This document shows positions 1-7,433 of a stretch of 12,686 nucleotides of DNA, one piece after another (the stretch's first letter is position 1; every line of letters starts with the position of its first letter). Origin of the DNA: an uncultured Porphyromonadaceae bacterium (lineage in GTDB: Bacteria > Bacteroidota > Bacteroidia > Bacteroidales > Muribaculaceae); NCBI GenBank assembly GCA_900544305.1, contig UQUV01000059.1, positions 1-12,686 on the forward strand, given 5' to 3'. The notes below the pieces were generated by a model. It saw nothing but the letters and a program-made list of their open reading frames with translations, was not told where the DNA came from and made no database searches. The translations under genes and the position numbers were made by a program.

Positions 1-233
1 ATCAATCAGCGTGCTTATTTTCAACGGATTAGTTACAATTTTAACGAAGTATTATAATAAGATAGATTTTAACTTGGTATTGTAGAACTTGAGAACCTTG
101 TTTTCATTTTTTGTTTTATCTTGTCCCGTTTTCTATCGTGAAAGACAAAATATTTAGAAAAGCTGAGTATTGAGTCGTTTGAGATTAACCTTATAGATGC
201 AAACATTTTAACCTTAAGAGAAATTTTCAAATT

Positions 234-2579
234 ATGAAATTATTAAAAACAATTATTGCTATATGTTTTTGTGTTACATTGTCTTTTGATGCCATGTCAG
301 CCTATAATATAACAGGAAAAATAGTGTCGGTAACTGATGGTGAGCCAATAGTTGGGGTTAATGTGTCCTTGAAAAAGGATTCTGTAAATGTGGTATTTCA
401 AACTCAAACTTCCGTAAACGGAACATTCAGTTTTGAGAAGGTGGAGGAACCGGATGTTTCTGTCGTGGTGGAGAGTCCTGGATTTGACAAATGGAGTACA
501 ATGATTTCCGGTAATGCAAACAATCTTGATTTGGGAATCATAAAGTTGTCTAACGCAGGAATTAAATTGGGAGAAGTAGTAGTGGAAGGTGCTGGGATAT
601 ATCAAAAGGCTAACCGCTATGTTGTCATTCCTTCTCAACAAGAATTGGAAAGGGCTGCTGAAGTGATGAACCTGATGAGTGAAATGGCTGTTAAATTGCC
701 CGGATTGAGGGTCAATGAAATTACCCGTTCAATAACTGTTGATGGCGGCGCTCCTGTTGTTCAGGTGAACGGACGAGAACAGCCTCTTTCCAAAGTGCTG
801 AATCTTAATCACAACGATATCCTAAGAATAGAGTATAGCGATTCTCCTGATATTCGTTATGCCAATAGTGGTGCTTCGGGAATCATTAATTTTATCATGA
901 AGCCGACACAGCAAGGCGGTTCGATAATGGCTCGATTGAACAGTGCAGTTACGACAAATCGGAATAACGGCCAACTGAACGCAACGTACAATTATAAGAA
1001 ATCCGAGTGGACATTCAATTATGGAGGAATGTTCCGTAAAAGTAAAGATGAGATAACGAACATTACGGAAACTTTCATTGGACGGGAAAACCCAGTTGTA
1101 AGGAAGCAGGAGGGGCAGCCGTCGAAAACAAAAGATTTTGACAATAATTTTTCATTGGATTATGTTTATATGCATGATCCGCAAACCATGTTGGCTGCCA
1201 CATTATCGTATAACTATCATGACAATGAGCGTGACGGAAACTATCGCATGATTGAACGATATGGTGCGGAGTCAGAAGAATACAATAAGCTTTTCCACTA
1301 TTATTATACGCGGAATACACCTTCTTTGGGTTTGTATTTCCGCAAGGCATTCCAACATAACCAACGAATAGAAATTACCGCCAACAGTTCCATGTCGAAA
1401 GGTGACTACACAAGAGGATTGGACTATACAACGGATTTTGAGTCGGAAAGTTTTACCGACAATCAGAGTTGGGTGGCCGGTGGTGAAGCTATGTACGCAA
1501 GAGAGTTTAAAAATCTGACGATGAGATTTGGTGCCAGCTATGTACATAATTATGCTGATAATGGTTATTCGGAAAATGGAAACAGACAGATTTCGGACAA
1601 ATTGGGAAAGGATAATGTTTATGTTTATGGAGACATATCAGGAAATTTGCAAAAACTGGGTTACGCTGTTGGTGTTGGAATGAAATACTTGCGTTCCTCT
1701 GATTTTTCGATGAGCAAGTCTTTTGTCAAGCCGAAGGCCACGGTTTCATTGAACTATCCGTTTAACAAACATTTTACGGCTAACTATATGTATATGTTCG
1801 ATTCATCGTTACCTTCTCTTTCCAATTTCTCTGAAATTGTCAGGACGGTGGATGATTTGATTGTGCAGACTGGTAATGTGAATGTAAAGCCGGGGGAATG
1901 GTTCCGTAATCGTTTCTATATACGTTACAATACCGGGAATTTTTATGCAACGGGAGAGGTGAACTATAATTATACAAATAATCCCATAGTACAACAGTAT
2001 CAGTATATTTCAGATCAGAATAGTCCCTACTACGATAAATTTATGAGCAAAGTGGAAAATGGAGATTTTGACAAGCAGTTAAATCTTCAACTATATTTGG
2101 GCTACCAGAATTTGTTTGACCATATTACAATATATGGAACGGTCGGGTGGGATAAATTCAATGCGGTCGGGCGCGGTTATGCGACAAAAAAGTCAGCAAT
2201 GTATTCTTCTGTTTCAATGAATGTTTATTGGGGAGGCTGGACGCTTTTTGCAAATGTCGACATTGTTCCGAGGTACAGCATCTATGGAACGTCGCTTTAC
2301 AAGTCGTGGACATATAATTATATCGGAGCCAGATATAAATGGAAAAATTGGAATTTTGAATGTAATATTAACAATCCGTTCGTTAAGAGGGGATCTTTCC
2401 AAAAGACATGGAATACGACACCCGCTTATACTTCCTATGAAGAAATGTGCATACGGGATTTCAACAATATGGTGTCGCTTACCGTGCAGTATCGAATTAA
2501 TTTAGGAAAGGCATTCAAAAAAGCCGGTAGATCTTTGCGTGGCAATCGAATTGATACAGGTGTAGACGTTAATTATTGA
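234..2579 (+). CDS. Outer-membrane beta-barrel protein with carboxypeptidase-regulatory-like N-domain
   Basis: The 781-residue product begins with a signal peptide (residues 1-23, ending in MSA). Residues 25-105 resemble a carboxypeptidase regulatory-like/CarboxypepD_reg domain (VTDGEPIVGVNV, then VNGTFSFEKV). Residues about 137-223 form a plug-like segment (LPGLRV, VQVNGREQP, IRYANSGASGIINFIMKP), and the rest is rich in alternating aromatic/polar strands ending in a terminal Tyr, as in outer-membrane barrels. This matches the Bacteroidetes 'outer membrane beta-barrel family' related to TonB-dependent receptors. No SusD partner or clear TonB box was seen, so the ligand is unknown and TonB dependence is unproven. 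The ATG at 234 is chosen because it gives the signal peptide directly. In the AT-rich leader (1-233) I see only a weak promoter candidate (TTG at 170-172, 19 nt, TATAGATG at 192-199). The gene is visibly more AT-rich than the genes from 2640 to 11400, which may point to a different history. Confidence 0.85.
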   Translation: MKLLKTIIAICFCVTLSFDAMSAYNITGKIVSVTDGEPIVGVNVSLKKDSVNVVFQTQTSVNGTFSFEKVEEPDVSVVVESPGFDKWSTMISGNANNLDLGIIKLSNAGIKLGEVVVEGAGIYQKANRYVVIPSQQELERAAEVMNLMSEMAVKLPGLRVNEITRSITVDGGAPVVQVNGREQPLSKVLNLNHNDILRIEYSDSPDIRYANSGASGIINFIMKPTQQGGSIMARLNSAVTTNRNNGQLNATYNYKKSEWTFNYGGMFRKSKDEITNITETFIGRENPVVRKQEGQPSKTKDFDNNFSLDYVYMHDPQTMLAATLSYNYHDNERDGNYRMIERYGAESEEYNKLFHYYYTRNTPSLGLYFRKAFQHNQRIEITANSSMSKGDYTRGLDYTTDFESESFTDNQSWVAGGEAMYAREFKNLTMRFGASYVHNYADNGYSENGNRQISDKLGKDNVYVYGDISGNLQKLGYAVGVGMKYLRSSDFSMSKSFVKPKATVSLNYPFNKHFTANYMYMFDSSLPSLSNFSEIVRTVDDLIVQTGNVNVKPGEWFRNRFYIRYNTGNFYATGEVNYNYTNNPIVQQYQYISDQNSPYYDKFMSKVENGDFDKQLNLQLYLGYQNLFDHITIYGTVGWDKFNAVGRGYATKKSAMYSSVSMNVYWGGWTLFANVDIVPRYSIYGTSLYKSWTYNYIGARYKWKNWNFECNINNPFVKRGSFQKTWNTTPAYTSYEEMCIRDFNNMVSLTVQYRINLGKAFKKAGRSLRGNRIDTGVDVNY

Positions 2580-2590
2580 TTATAAAACCC

Positions 2591-2627
2591 ACAAAAAAGT
2601 TCTCCTGTTGGGGAGAACTTTTTTTGT
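2591..2627. terminator. Bidirectional rho-independent terminator
   Basis: The left arm at 2591-2605 (ACAAAAAAGTTCTCC) pairs with the right arm at 2612-2627 across a loop of about 6 nt, with a T run on the + strand and a matching A run on the other side. It lies between the convergent ends of the outer-membrane protein gene (stop at 2579) and the MBL-fold lipoprotein gene (stop at 2639), so it can end transcription in both directions. The core stem AAAAAAGTTCTCC recurs at 3573-3585. Confidence 0.85.
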
Positions 2628-2638
2628 GAGGAAATGCT

Positions 2639-3505
2639 TTATTCAAATGAAAGGAAGGCTGGGGCGGGGAGGTGCATTCCTGCCATGATGAGTTTGTTGG
2701 TTTTGGCATATTCCAGCAGCTGTTTTCTTGTCTGGATGGCCTTTTCCTTATCCATGTCGTAGGCGGCACAAATTTCCGGATGAGGAATCTGCAATGCCGC
2801 ACCGTGCATCAAGTCGCCCACTACAAGCAGTTTGCCGGTCATATAGGCCGTGTGTCCCGGAGTATGTCCTGCTGCATCGATGGCTGTGATTCCGCACGGC
2901 AGGGTGTCGCCCGGGTTGAACAGGTGCATGTGTCCGGCGTATGCCTTGTCCATTTTCCGCTGCATGGCGTTCTTGTCGTCGGACATGTTTTTCAGCCATG
3001 CGTCGTATTCAGTCTGTGAAGCATAGACCTCGGCTTTAGTGAATACGGCAGAATCGCCCTTCAGCATGCCGCCGATATGGTCGCCGTGGAAGTGGGTCAG
3101 GTAGATGAAATCAATATCGTCGGCAGTCAGATTGATTGCCTTCAAACCCGTCATCAGCCGGCTGTCGTCCTTTCCGTTACCCGTGTCGAACAAAATGTTT
3201 TTGTCGTCTTTCTCCAGTACGAACACGCTTATGGTGGCCGGTACGCCGTTTTGCAGGCCCAGACTGTCAATCAGTGCGTCGCTGGCATCGGCAAACAGGG
3301 TCCTTTCCATGAGGCGTTCCTGTGTATTGTCCTGAATCCACGTCACTTTCATGCCGTCGGTTTCAATCGTTTTCACTCCTTCCATCGTTGTTTCTTTGTT
3401 TTCACTCATTGTAGTTTCTGCTTTTTTTGATGCGTTTCCGCTGCATCCTGTCATTACAGCGAGGGCAACTGCCGCTACTGCGATAGCCTGTTTCATGATC
3501 TTCAT
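2639..3505 (-). CDS. MBL-fold metallo-hydrolase lipoprotein
   Basis: The 288-residue product has a lipoprotein signal peptide with lipobox MTGC (Cys21), so it is probably membrane-anchored on the periplasmic side or in the outer membrane. The metallo-beta-lactamase fold is shown by THFHGDH at 137-143 (HxHxDH metal site), AGHTPGH at 212-218, VVGD at 228-231 and His278 near the end, which together supply a typical two-metal set. The 'FDTGNG' strand at 106-111 also fits. The family includes lactonases, hydrolases and other thioester or ester-cleaving enzymes; the substrate cannot be read from the sequence. The start at 3505 is chosen for the signal peptide; Met4 is a possible alternative. The gene is monocistronic: its own -7 box lies just upstream, and hairpin terminators lie on both sides. 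Confidence 0.88.
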   Translation of the reverse strand: MKIMKQAIAVAAVALAVMTGCSGNASKKAETTMSENKETTMEGVKTIETDGMKVTWIQDNTQERLMERTLFADASDALIDSLGLQNGVPATISVFVLEKDDKNILFDTGNGKDDSRLMTGLKAINLTADDIDFIYLTHFHGDHIGGMLKGDSAVFTKAEVYASQTEYDAWLKNMSDDKNAMQRKMDKAYAGHMHLFNPGDTLPCGITAIDAAGHTPGHTAYMTGKLLVVGDLMHGAALQIPHPEICAAYDMDKEKAIQTRKQLLEYAKTNKLIMAGMHLPAPAFLSFE

Positions 3506-3530
3506 AGTCGTTCGGTGTTAGGGTTCATCG

Positions 3531-3538
3531 CAAATATA
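3531..3538 (-). promoter_or_regulatory. Candidate -7 promoter box for the MBL-fold lipoprotein gene
   Basis: Read on the minus strand, 3538-3531 is TATATTTG, an exact match to the Bacteroidetes -7 consensus TAnnTTTG. It lies about 25 nt upstream of the ATG at 3505, which gives a short leader. A good -33 TTTG at the right distance is not obvious. Confidence 0.5.
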
Positions 3539-3570
3539 TATTTTCTGACTAATTGTTGTGGTATGTTCAA

Positions 3571-3602
3571 ACAAAAAAGTTCTCCGAGGGGGAGAACTTT
3601 TT
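3571..3602 (-). terminator. Rho-independent terminator of the four-gene operon
   Basis: The stem AAAAAAGTTCTCC (3573-3585) pairs with GGAGAACTTTTT (3591-3602) around the loop GAGGG. It begins four nucleotides past the stop codon (3606-3608) of the DUF6048-like gene on the minus strand, so it ends that operon before the MBL-fold gene. Its stem is the same as the terminator at 2591-2627, with a different loop. Confidence 0.8.
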
Positions 3603-3605
3603 ACG

Positions 3606-4568
3606 TTATTCTGTTGTCGTGATGGTGTCGGTTGGTGCGGCTTCGGGTTGGTGCGTGGCTATTGCCGTAGAGTCGGCGGGCACGTTCGGTTTCCATTCGC
3701 CCGGAGGGGTAGTGGATTCCGTTCCGTCTTCCAACACGTTTTTCGGCTCTTCCCGTTTGCCGAGCGGCAGGGTGTAGATGGCCGACAGTCCGATGTTGAT
3801 AGGCATTTTCCGCGTTCCGTAGCCCGGAATGTACCACGGGTCGGAATTGGGTGTTCCCTTGATGCTGAGCGGGAAGTTGTAGCGGAGAGTCCAGCCCATC
3901 GAGAAGTTTTTCACCAGTTCCACCTGTATACCTGCTACCAGTTCCATCCACATGGCTGAGCCTTTCTGGTTGAGAATGTCGAAGGTGGTCTGGTTGCCCC
4001 AATAGCCGTTGGTGTAGCTGATGTTGGTGATGTCGTAGTTGAACGACGAGGCACCAAAGCGCAGACCTCCGAAGAGCAGGTATTTCGGGTCGCTTTTAAA
4101 CATGAAGTTGTAGTTCATGCCCACACGTCCGTAGAGCGACAGTTTGTTCTTATAAGTGTAGTTCCCGTTTTCGGGAGTTGAATTGGCTGTTCCCATACCC
4201 ACTTCCACAATCGGGATAAAGCGGTTGCGCAAATTGAGTGCCGCCCACACTTCCACTTCTCCGTACGACTGTCCGAGTGCCATGGCAATCGGATCCCAGA
4301 AGTTTACGCCGAGCGATGTGGAATAGAGGAGCGGATATTTTACCTGCTTGGCAGCCTTCTCTATGGAGTCGCGGCGCAGGGAGTCCTGAAGGACGGAATC
4401 GGAAAGCATCTGCACCGACTTGGCACGCTGGCGCAATACTTTCAGCTCTTCTTTCGTAACGATTTTCAGCTCGTCGGACGATTCCACGGGCGTCACTTTC
4501 CGCTGTGCAAAAGCGCAGGTAAGGCAGAATATGGCCAGCAGGGCGAGGGTTGCTTTGCGGATTCTCAT
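3606..4568 (-). CDS. DUF6048-like outer-membrane protein
   Basis: The 320-residue product has a signal peptide (cleavage near AFA-Q at 19-22). A charged, probably helical stretch follows at 31-75, rich in Ser-Asp repeats (SDSVLQDSLRRDS). Residues 78-270 then alternate in the way of beta strands (SLGVNFWDP, LYGRVGMNYNF, LLFGGLRFGAS, MWMELVAGIQVEL, NIGLSAIYTLPLG). The tail at 271-320 is rich in Pro, Thr and Glu and probably disordered. I recognise this as the Bacteroidales DUF6048 type, which has no known biochemical role; a small outer-membrane barrel is inferred. Its ATG overlaps the stop of the upstream lipoprotein gene (ATGA, 4 nt), which suggests translational coupling. It is the last gene of the operon and is followed at once by a strong hairpin terminator. 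Confidence 0.75.
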   Translation of the reverse strand: MRIRKATLALLAIFCLTCAFAQRKVTPVESSDELKIVTKEELKVLRQRAKSVQMLSDSVLQDSLRRDSIEKAAKQVKYPLLYSTSLGVNFWDPIAMALGQSYGEVEVWAALNLRNRFIPIVEVGMGTANSTPENGNYTYKNKLSLYGRVGMNYNFMFKSDPKYLLFGGLRFGASSFNYDITNISYTNGYWGNQTTFDILNQKGSAMWMELVAGIQVELVKNFSMGWTLRYNFPLSIKGTPNSDPWYIPGYGTRKMPINIGLSAIYTLPLGKREEPKNVLEDGTESTTPPGEWKPNVPADSTAIATHQPEAAPTDTITTTE

Positions 4569-5077
4569 TGCTGTTCGTCCGCCCCCGTCCGGAAATAGAT
4601 TTTGATGGTTTCAGCCGTGGTGTTGTCGAACACGGGTGTAATGATTTGCATCGAGTCGATAAGCACGTTGGTGGTGCGGTAGCCTTTCACGTCAAAATAG
4701 TACATTGCGCCACATTCTTCCGAGTGGAAATAAGGGCGCGGGCTGTAGTCAATCGTGATGGTGTCGGCAAGGTTGAGCGCAGCCAGTTGCTGCTGGTCGT
4801 AGCGGATGACGAAGCGTGCCTGCATCTTTTCGATGTCGAGCGGGAAATAGGTTTGCGATGCCTGCGCGGTGTCGAGCAGCAGCGAGTCGTTGGGCACGCC
4901 CACACCGAAGACGGTGAGCGAGTCGATGGTAATGGCTTTCTTCGTCTGCGACGAATAGAAGCCTGCGAGCGGCATGCTGCTGGTATTGCCTTCGCAGCCT
5001 TCGTCGTTGCACGCTGCAAAGCCGACAAGCAGAATTGCCGCCAGTAGGAATATGCTATGTCTTAGTATGCGCCCCAT
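4565..5077 (-). CDS. Small lipoprotein, DUF6452-like
   Basis: The 170-residue product has an N-terminal hydrophobic segment ending in FAAC, with Cys23 as the probable lipidation site. The remainder contains two further Cys (CEG near 28; EECGA near 118) and beta-rich stretches such as KKAITIDSLTVFGVG and MYYFDVKGYRTTNVLIDSM. This fits the DUF6452 lipoproteins of Bacteroidales, which have no assigned function and which I recall lying next to DUF6048 genes. The stop overlaps the next gene's ATG by 4 nt, and its own start (5077) lies 16 nt inside the end of the nitroreductase gene. The next Met is residue 35, beyond the signal peptide, so this overlap appears real. Joint function with the DUF6048 protein in the envelope is inferred from this coupling. 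Confidence 0.72.
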   Translation of the reverse strand: MGRILRHSIFLLAAILLVGFAACNDEGCEGNTSSMPLAGFYSSQTKKAITIDSLTVFGVGVPNDSLLLDTAQASQTYFPLDIEKMQARFVIRYDQQQLAALNLADTITIDYSPRPYFHSEECGAMYYFDVKGYRTTNVLIDSMQIITPVFDNTTAETIKIYFRTGADEQQ

Positions 5078-5589
5078 TGGATGATTTCGTCGACTGGTTT
5101 ACGTTTCTTTTCCGGAATAAGGCTTTCCGCCGGATAGCCGATGGGAAGAATGGCCACGGGTTCTGCCGATTCGGGCAGGCGGAGCAGTTCGGCACACTTT
5201 TTTGCATCGAAATTGCACACCCAGCAGGTGCCAAGTCCCAGCGATGTGGCGGCAAGGCAAAGGTGTTCGATGGCTATGGCGAGGTCAATGTCCGTATGGT
5301 CCTTTCCGTCGGAGGGGCGGTGCCAGGCTTCCGAGTGATTTCCGACAGCTACGATGAAAGCCGGAGCCGTCTTTATCCATTCGCGCGGATAGCATTCCGC
5401 AATGGCCTGACGCATTTCCGGAGTGTCGAGCACAACGAACGTCCACGGCTGGCAGTTGACAGCCGACGGAGCCAGCGAGGCGGCCTCGATGGCTTTCTTC
5501 AGGGTTTCGCGGGCCACTGTGCGTGCCGCGTAGTTGCGACAGGAATAGCGTGCGGCCGAAAGGGTCATAAAATCACTGTATGCTGACAT
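5062..5589 (-). CDS. Nitroreductase family protein
   Basis: The 175-residue product is a full-length small member of the FMN-dependent nitroreductase superfamily. RYSCRNY at 14-20 is the N-terminal FMN-phosphate-binding pattern, APSAVNCQPW at 40-49 is the conserved APSxxNxQPW motif, and a helix with GLGTCW at 118-123 and the late IGYP (150-153) plus RKPVDEII (163-170) complete the fold. Such enzymes reduce nitro compounds, quinones, flavins or enoates with NAD(P)H; the natural substrate is not evident. It is cytoplasmic, with no signal peptide. It starts 20 nt after the glycosyltransferase stop and overlaps the following lipoprotein gene by 16 nt, so it is co-transcribed. Met8 is an alternative start. 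Confidence 0.88.
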   Translation of the reverse strand: MSAYSDFMTLSAARYSCRNYAARTVARETLKKAIEAASLAPSAVNCQPWTFVVLDTPEMRQAIAECYPREWIKTAPAFIVAVGNHSEAWHRPSDGKDHTDIDLAIAIEHLCLAATSLGLGTCWVCNFDAKKCAELLRLPESAEPVAILPIGYPAESLIPEKKRKPVDEIIQWGAY

Positions 5590-5609
5590 TGTCTTGTTCT
5601 TTGGAGTTT

Positions 5610-6560
5610 TTAGATTTCTTCTCTAATCTGATAATTGTTGCGTTCGGCGGCGTTGCGTGCCACGAGTTCACCGATGAATCCGGCAAGGAAGAACTGCGAG
5701 CCGAGCAGCATCATGGTCAGAGCGATGAAGAAATAGGGCGAGTCGGTCACGAGGCGGTAGGGCATGCCGTTGTAGAGGGCATAGAGCTTCGATGCGCCCA
5801 CCACGATAGCGGCAATGAAACCGATAAGGAACATAATCGAGCCGAGGAAGCCGAAAATGTGCATCGGTTTGCCTCCGAAGCGCGAGATGAACCAAAGGCT
5901 GAGCAAGTCGAGATAGCCGTTCACGAAGCGGTTCAGACCGAATTTCGTTTTGCCGTACTTGCGTGCCTGATGGTGAACCACCTTTTCGCCGATGCGGGCA
6001 AAGCCGGCGTTCTTGGCGAGATAGGGAATATAGCGGTGCATTTCGCCGTAGACTTCGATGTTTTTCACCACATCGCGGCGATAGGCCTTCAGTCCGCAGT
6101 TGAAGTCGTGGAGATTCTTGATGCCGCTCACTTTGCGTGCCGTAGCGTTGAACAGTTTCGTCGGGATGGTTTTCGACAGCGGGTCGTAGCGTTTCTGCTT
6201 CCAGCCCGAAACGAGGTCGTAACCGTCGACGGTTATCATTCGGTAGAGTTCCGGTATTTCGTCAGGACTGTCCTGAAGGTCGGCGTCCATGGTGATGATT
6301 ACATCGCCCTGTGCGCGTTCGAAGCCCACGTTAAGCGCCGGCGACTTGCCGTAGTTGCGGCGGAAACAAACGCCTTTCACACACGGATTTTTCTTTTGAA
6401 GCCCTTGAATGACTTGCCATGACTTGTCGGTAGAGCCGTCGTTCACGAAAATAATTTCATAGCTGAAATTGTTGGCTTTCATCACCCGTTCAATCCACGC
6501 TTCCAATTCCGGCAGCGATTCGTCCTCGTTATATAGCGGAACTATTACTGATATGTCCAT
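5610..6560 (-). CDS. Glycosyltransferase family 2 with two C-terminal membrane segments (DPM1/GtrB-like)
   Basis: The product is 316 residues from the chosen ATG. The GT-A fold of family 2 begins at once with ISVIVPLYNEDESLPEL, followed by VNDGSTD (39-45), TMDADLQDSPDE (90-101, with the metal-binding DAD) and DFNCGLKAYRR (152-162). HHQARKYGKTKFG (196-208) is typical of polyprenyl-phosphate glycosyltransferases. Two hydrophobic segments at about 232-258 and 274-300 anchor it in the inner membrane. The family usually moves a sugar from a nucleotide sugar to a polyprenyl phosphate; the sugar here is unknown. An upstream in-frame ATG at 6593 was rejected because it lies inside the promoter and adds 11 residues ahead of the conserved first strand. 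It is the first gene of the four-gene operon. Confidence 0.88.
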   Translation of the reverse strand: MDISVIVPLYNEDESLPELEAWIERVMKANNFSYEIIFVNDGSTDKSWQVIQGLQKKNPCVKGVCFRRNYGKSPALNVGFERAQGDVIITMDADLQDSPDEIPELYRMITVDGYDLVSGWKQKRYDPLSKTIPTKLFNATARKVSGIKNLHDFNCGLKAYRRDVVKNIEVYGEMHRYIPYLAKNAGFARIGEKVVHHQARKYGKTKFGLNRFVNGYLDLLSLWFISRFGGKPMHIFGFLGSIMFLIGFIAAIVVGASKLYALYNGMPYRLVTDSPYFFIALTMMLLGSQFFLAGFIGELVARNAAERNNYQIREEI

Positions 6561-6590
6561 ATTGTTTTCTGATTGTGTACGTACAAAGTG

Positions 6591-6620
6591 CAAAATTACA
6601 CATTTTCTGTAAATCGCAAC
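6591..6620 (-). promoter_or_regulatory. Promoter of the glycosyltransferase operon
   Basis: On the minus strand TAATTTTG (6598-6591) matches the Bacteroidetes -7 consensus TAnnTTTG. It is preceded after 18 nt by TTG (6619-6617), a near match to the -33 TTTG. Transcription would start near 6584, about 25 nt before the ATG at 6560. Confidence 0.6.
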
Positions 6621-6652
6621 CCCTATGGGCGGGGAAACTTTCGGATAAAGAC

Positions 6653-6679
6653 AACGCCCGCACTGGTGGTGCAGGCGTT
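6653..6679 (-). terminator. Hairpin terminator of the DUF1349 gene
   Basis: The 11-nt arms at 6653-6663 and 6669-6679 pair around a 5-nt loop. The one imperfect position is C/A for + strand RNA but a U-G wobble in minus strand RNA, so the hairpin is better on the minus strand. It lies about 30 nt past the stop of the minus-strand DUF1349 gene. The T tract that follows is short (GTCTTTAT), so the call is moderate. Confidence 0.5.
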
Positions 6680-6707
6680 ATGCGAAAAAGCAAATACGGC
6701 AGAACGT

Positions 6708-7358
6708 TTATTCCTGATTGTTTTTGAGCCATTGCTGACGGCGCATGTCGGGAAGGTGTTTAATCTGGAACTGCTCGAAAACGGCCTTGAAACCGTTGCC
6801 GTCGGGGCTTGCTGCCATGAGGCCGACTTGGATGGGAGTGTTGTCCTGCATCCATGCGTTGCGCATCATGACGTAGTTCTTGTCGTCGAACGAATAGAAA
6901 ATCTCGATGGCGTCCAGGCGGCGTACGGCCTTAATCCAGATATAGGGTACCGGCTTGTCGAGGCTGATGACACTCCAGTCGGAAGTGTGGTGGGTGACAA
7001 CGGTGCTCAAGTTATATTTGCCGTCTACGAATTCAATGCCCGCCTTGATATAGTTTTCGTGGTCGATGCGGAGCATGATTCCCGCCTGGTCGAAACGAGT
7101 GCGGTAGTCGCCGGAGATTTTTGCCTTTACTTCAAATTCTCCGCCTCTTGTCGTGTAGTAGAACGGAGCGTCGTCAACTGTGAAACCGTAGTGCGAGATG
7201 CGCCAGTAGTCGCTTTGCGGAGTTACCTCCATGGTGAGCGTTCCGTTGCTGATTTCCCACTCCGACGGTTCGTTGAACCAAGTCATCTTTTCGAGCGACT
7301 GAGCCTGTGTCGTCATAGCGATACAAAATAGAAAAAGTGATGTTAGATAGTGTTTCAT
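6708..7358 (-). CDS. Secreted DUF1349 domain protein (concanavalin A-like fold)
   Basis: The 216-residue product has a signal peptide ending near TQA-Q (residues 18-20). The mature part matches the DUF1349 pattern: an opening WFNEPSEWEI, then DYWRISHYGF, FEVKAKISGDYRTRFDQAGIMLRID (77-99), YIKAGIEFVDGKYNLSTVVT (103-122), and the closing VGLMAASPDGNGFKAVFEQFQI (178-199). This family has a lectin/glucanase-like jelly-roll fold. Members are often linked to carbohydrate binding, but enzymatic activity is unproven and I see no catalytic pair. The domain fills the whole mature protein, so it is full length. It diverges from the LuxR-type regulator gene and shares a palindromic promoter region with it. 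Confidence 0.85.
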   Translation of the reverse strand: MKHYLTSLFLFCIAMTTQAQSLEKMTWFNEPSEWEISNGTLTMEVTPQSDYWRISHYGFTVDDAPFYYTTRGGEFEVKAKISGDYRTRFDQAGIMLRIDHENYIKAGIEFVDGKYNLSTVVTHHTSDWSVISLDKPVPYIWIKAVRRLDAIEIFYSFDDKNYVMMRNAWMQDNTPIQVGLMAASPDGNGFKAVFEQFQIKHLPDMRRQQWLKNNQE

Positions 7359-7372
7359 TGTTTCGTTGTTTT

Positions 7373-7388
7373 TAACTTTGCAAAGTTA
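7373..7388. promoter_or_regulatory. Palindromic back-to-back -7 boxes of divergent promoters
   Basis: The segment is TAACTTTGCAAAGTTA, a perfect 16-bp inverted repeat. Each half reads TAACTTTG outward, an exact match to the Bacteroidetes -7 box TAnnTTTG. The right half on the minus strand would start transcription near 7374 for the DUF1349 gene (ATG at 7358). The left half on the + strand would start near 7387 for the regulator gene (ATG at 7434). The -33 regions are weak on both sides (TGTTT at 7351-7355; TTTAC on the minus strand near 7411). The two promoters overlap physically, so polymerase could probably occupy only one at a time. Confidence 0.6.
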
Positions 7389-7433
7389 GCCGCGATAGGG
7401 TAGGCTGTAAATACTCATAAATAACCATATTTG

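Noticed and set aside
234..2579. Outer-membrane protein as a SusC-type polysaccharide importer
   Set aside because: At 781 residues it is shorter than typical SusC proteins, no SusD-like gene follows, and the next gene is convergent.
5580..6422. Open frame of 280 codons on the + strand opposite the glycosyltransferase gene
   Set aside because: Antisense to a well-supported family 2 glycosyltransferase; the product has no recognisable motif.
6561..6593. Upstream ATG at 6593 for the glycosyltransferase
   Set aside because: It overlaps the -7 box at 6591-6598 and adds residues before the conserved first strand ISVIVPLYNE.
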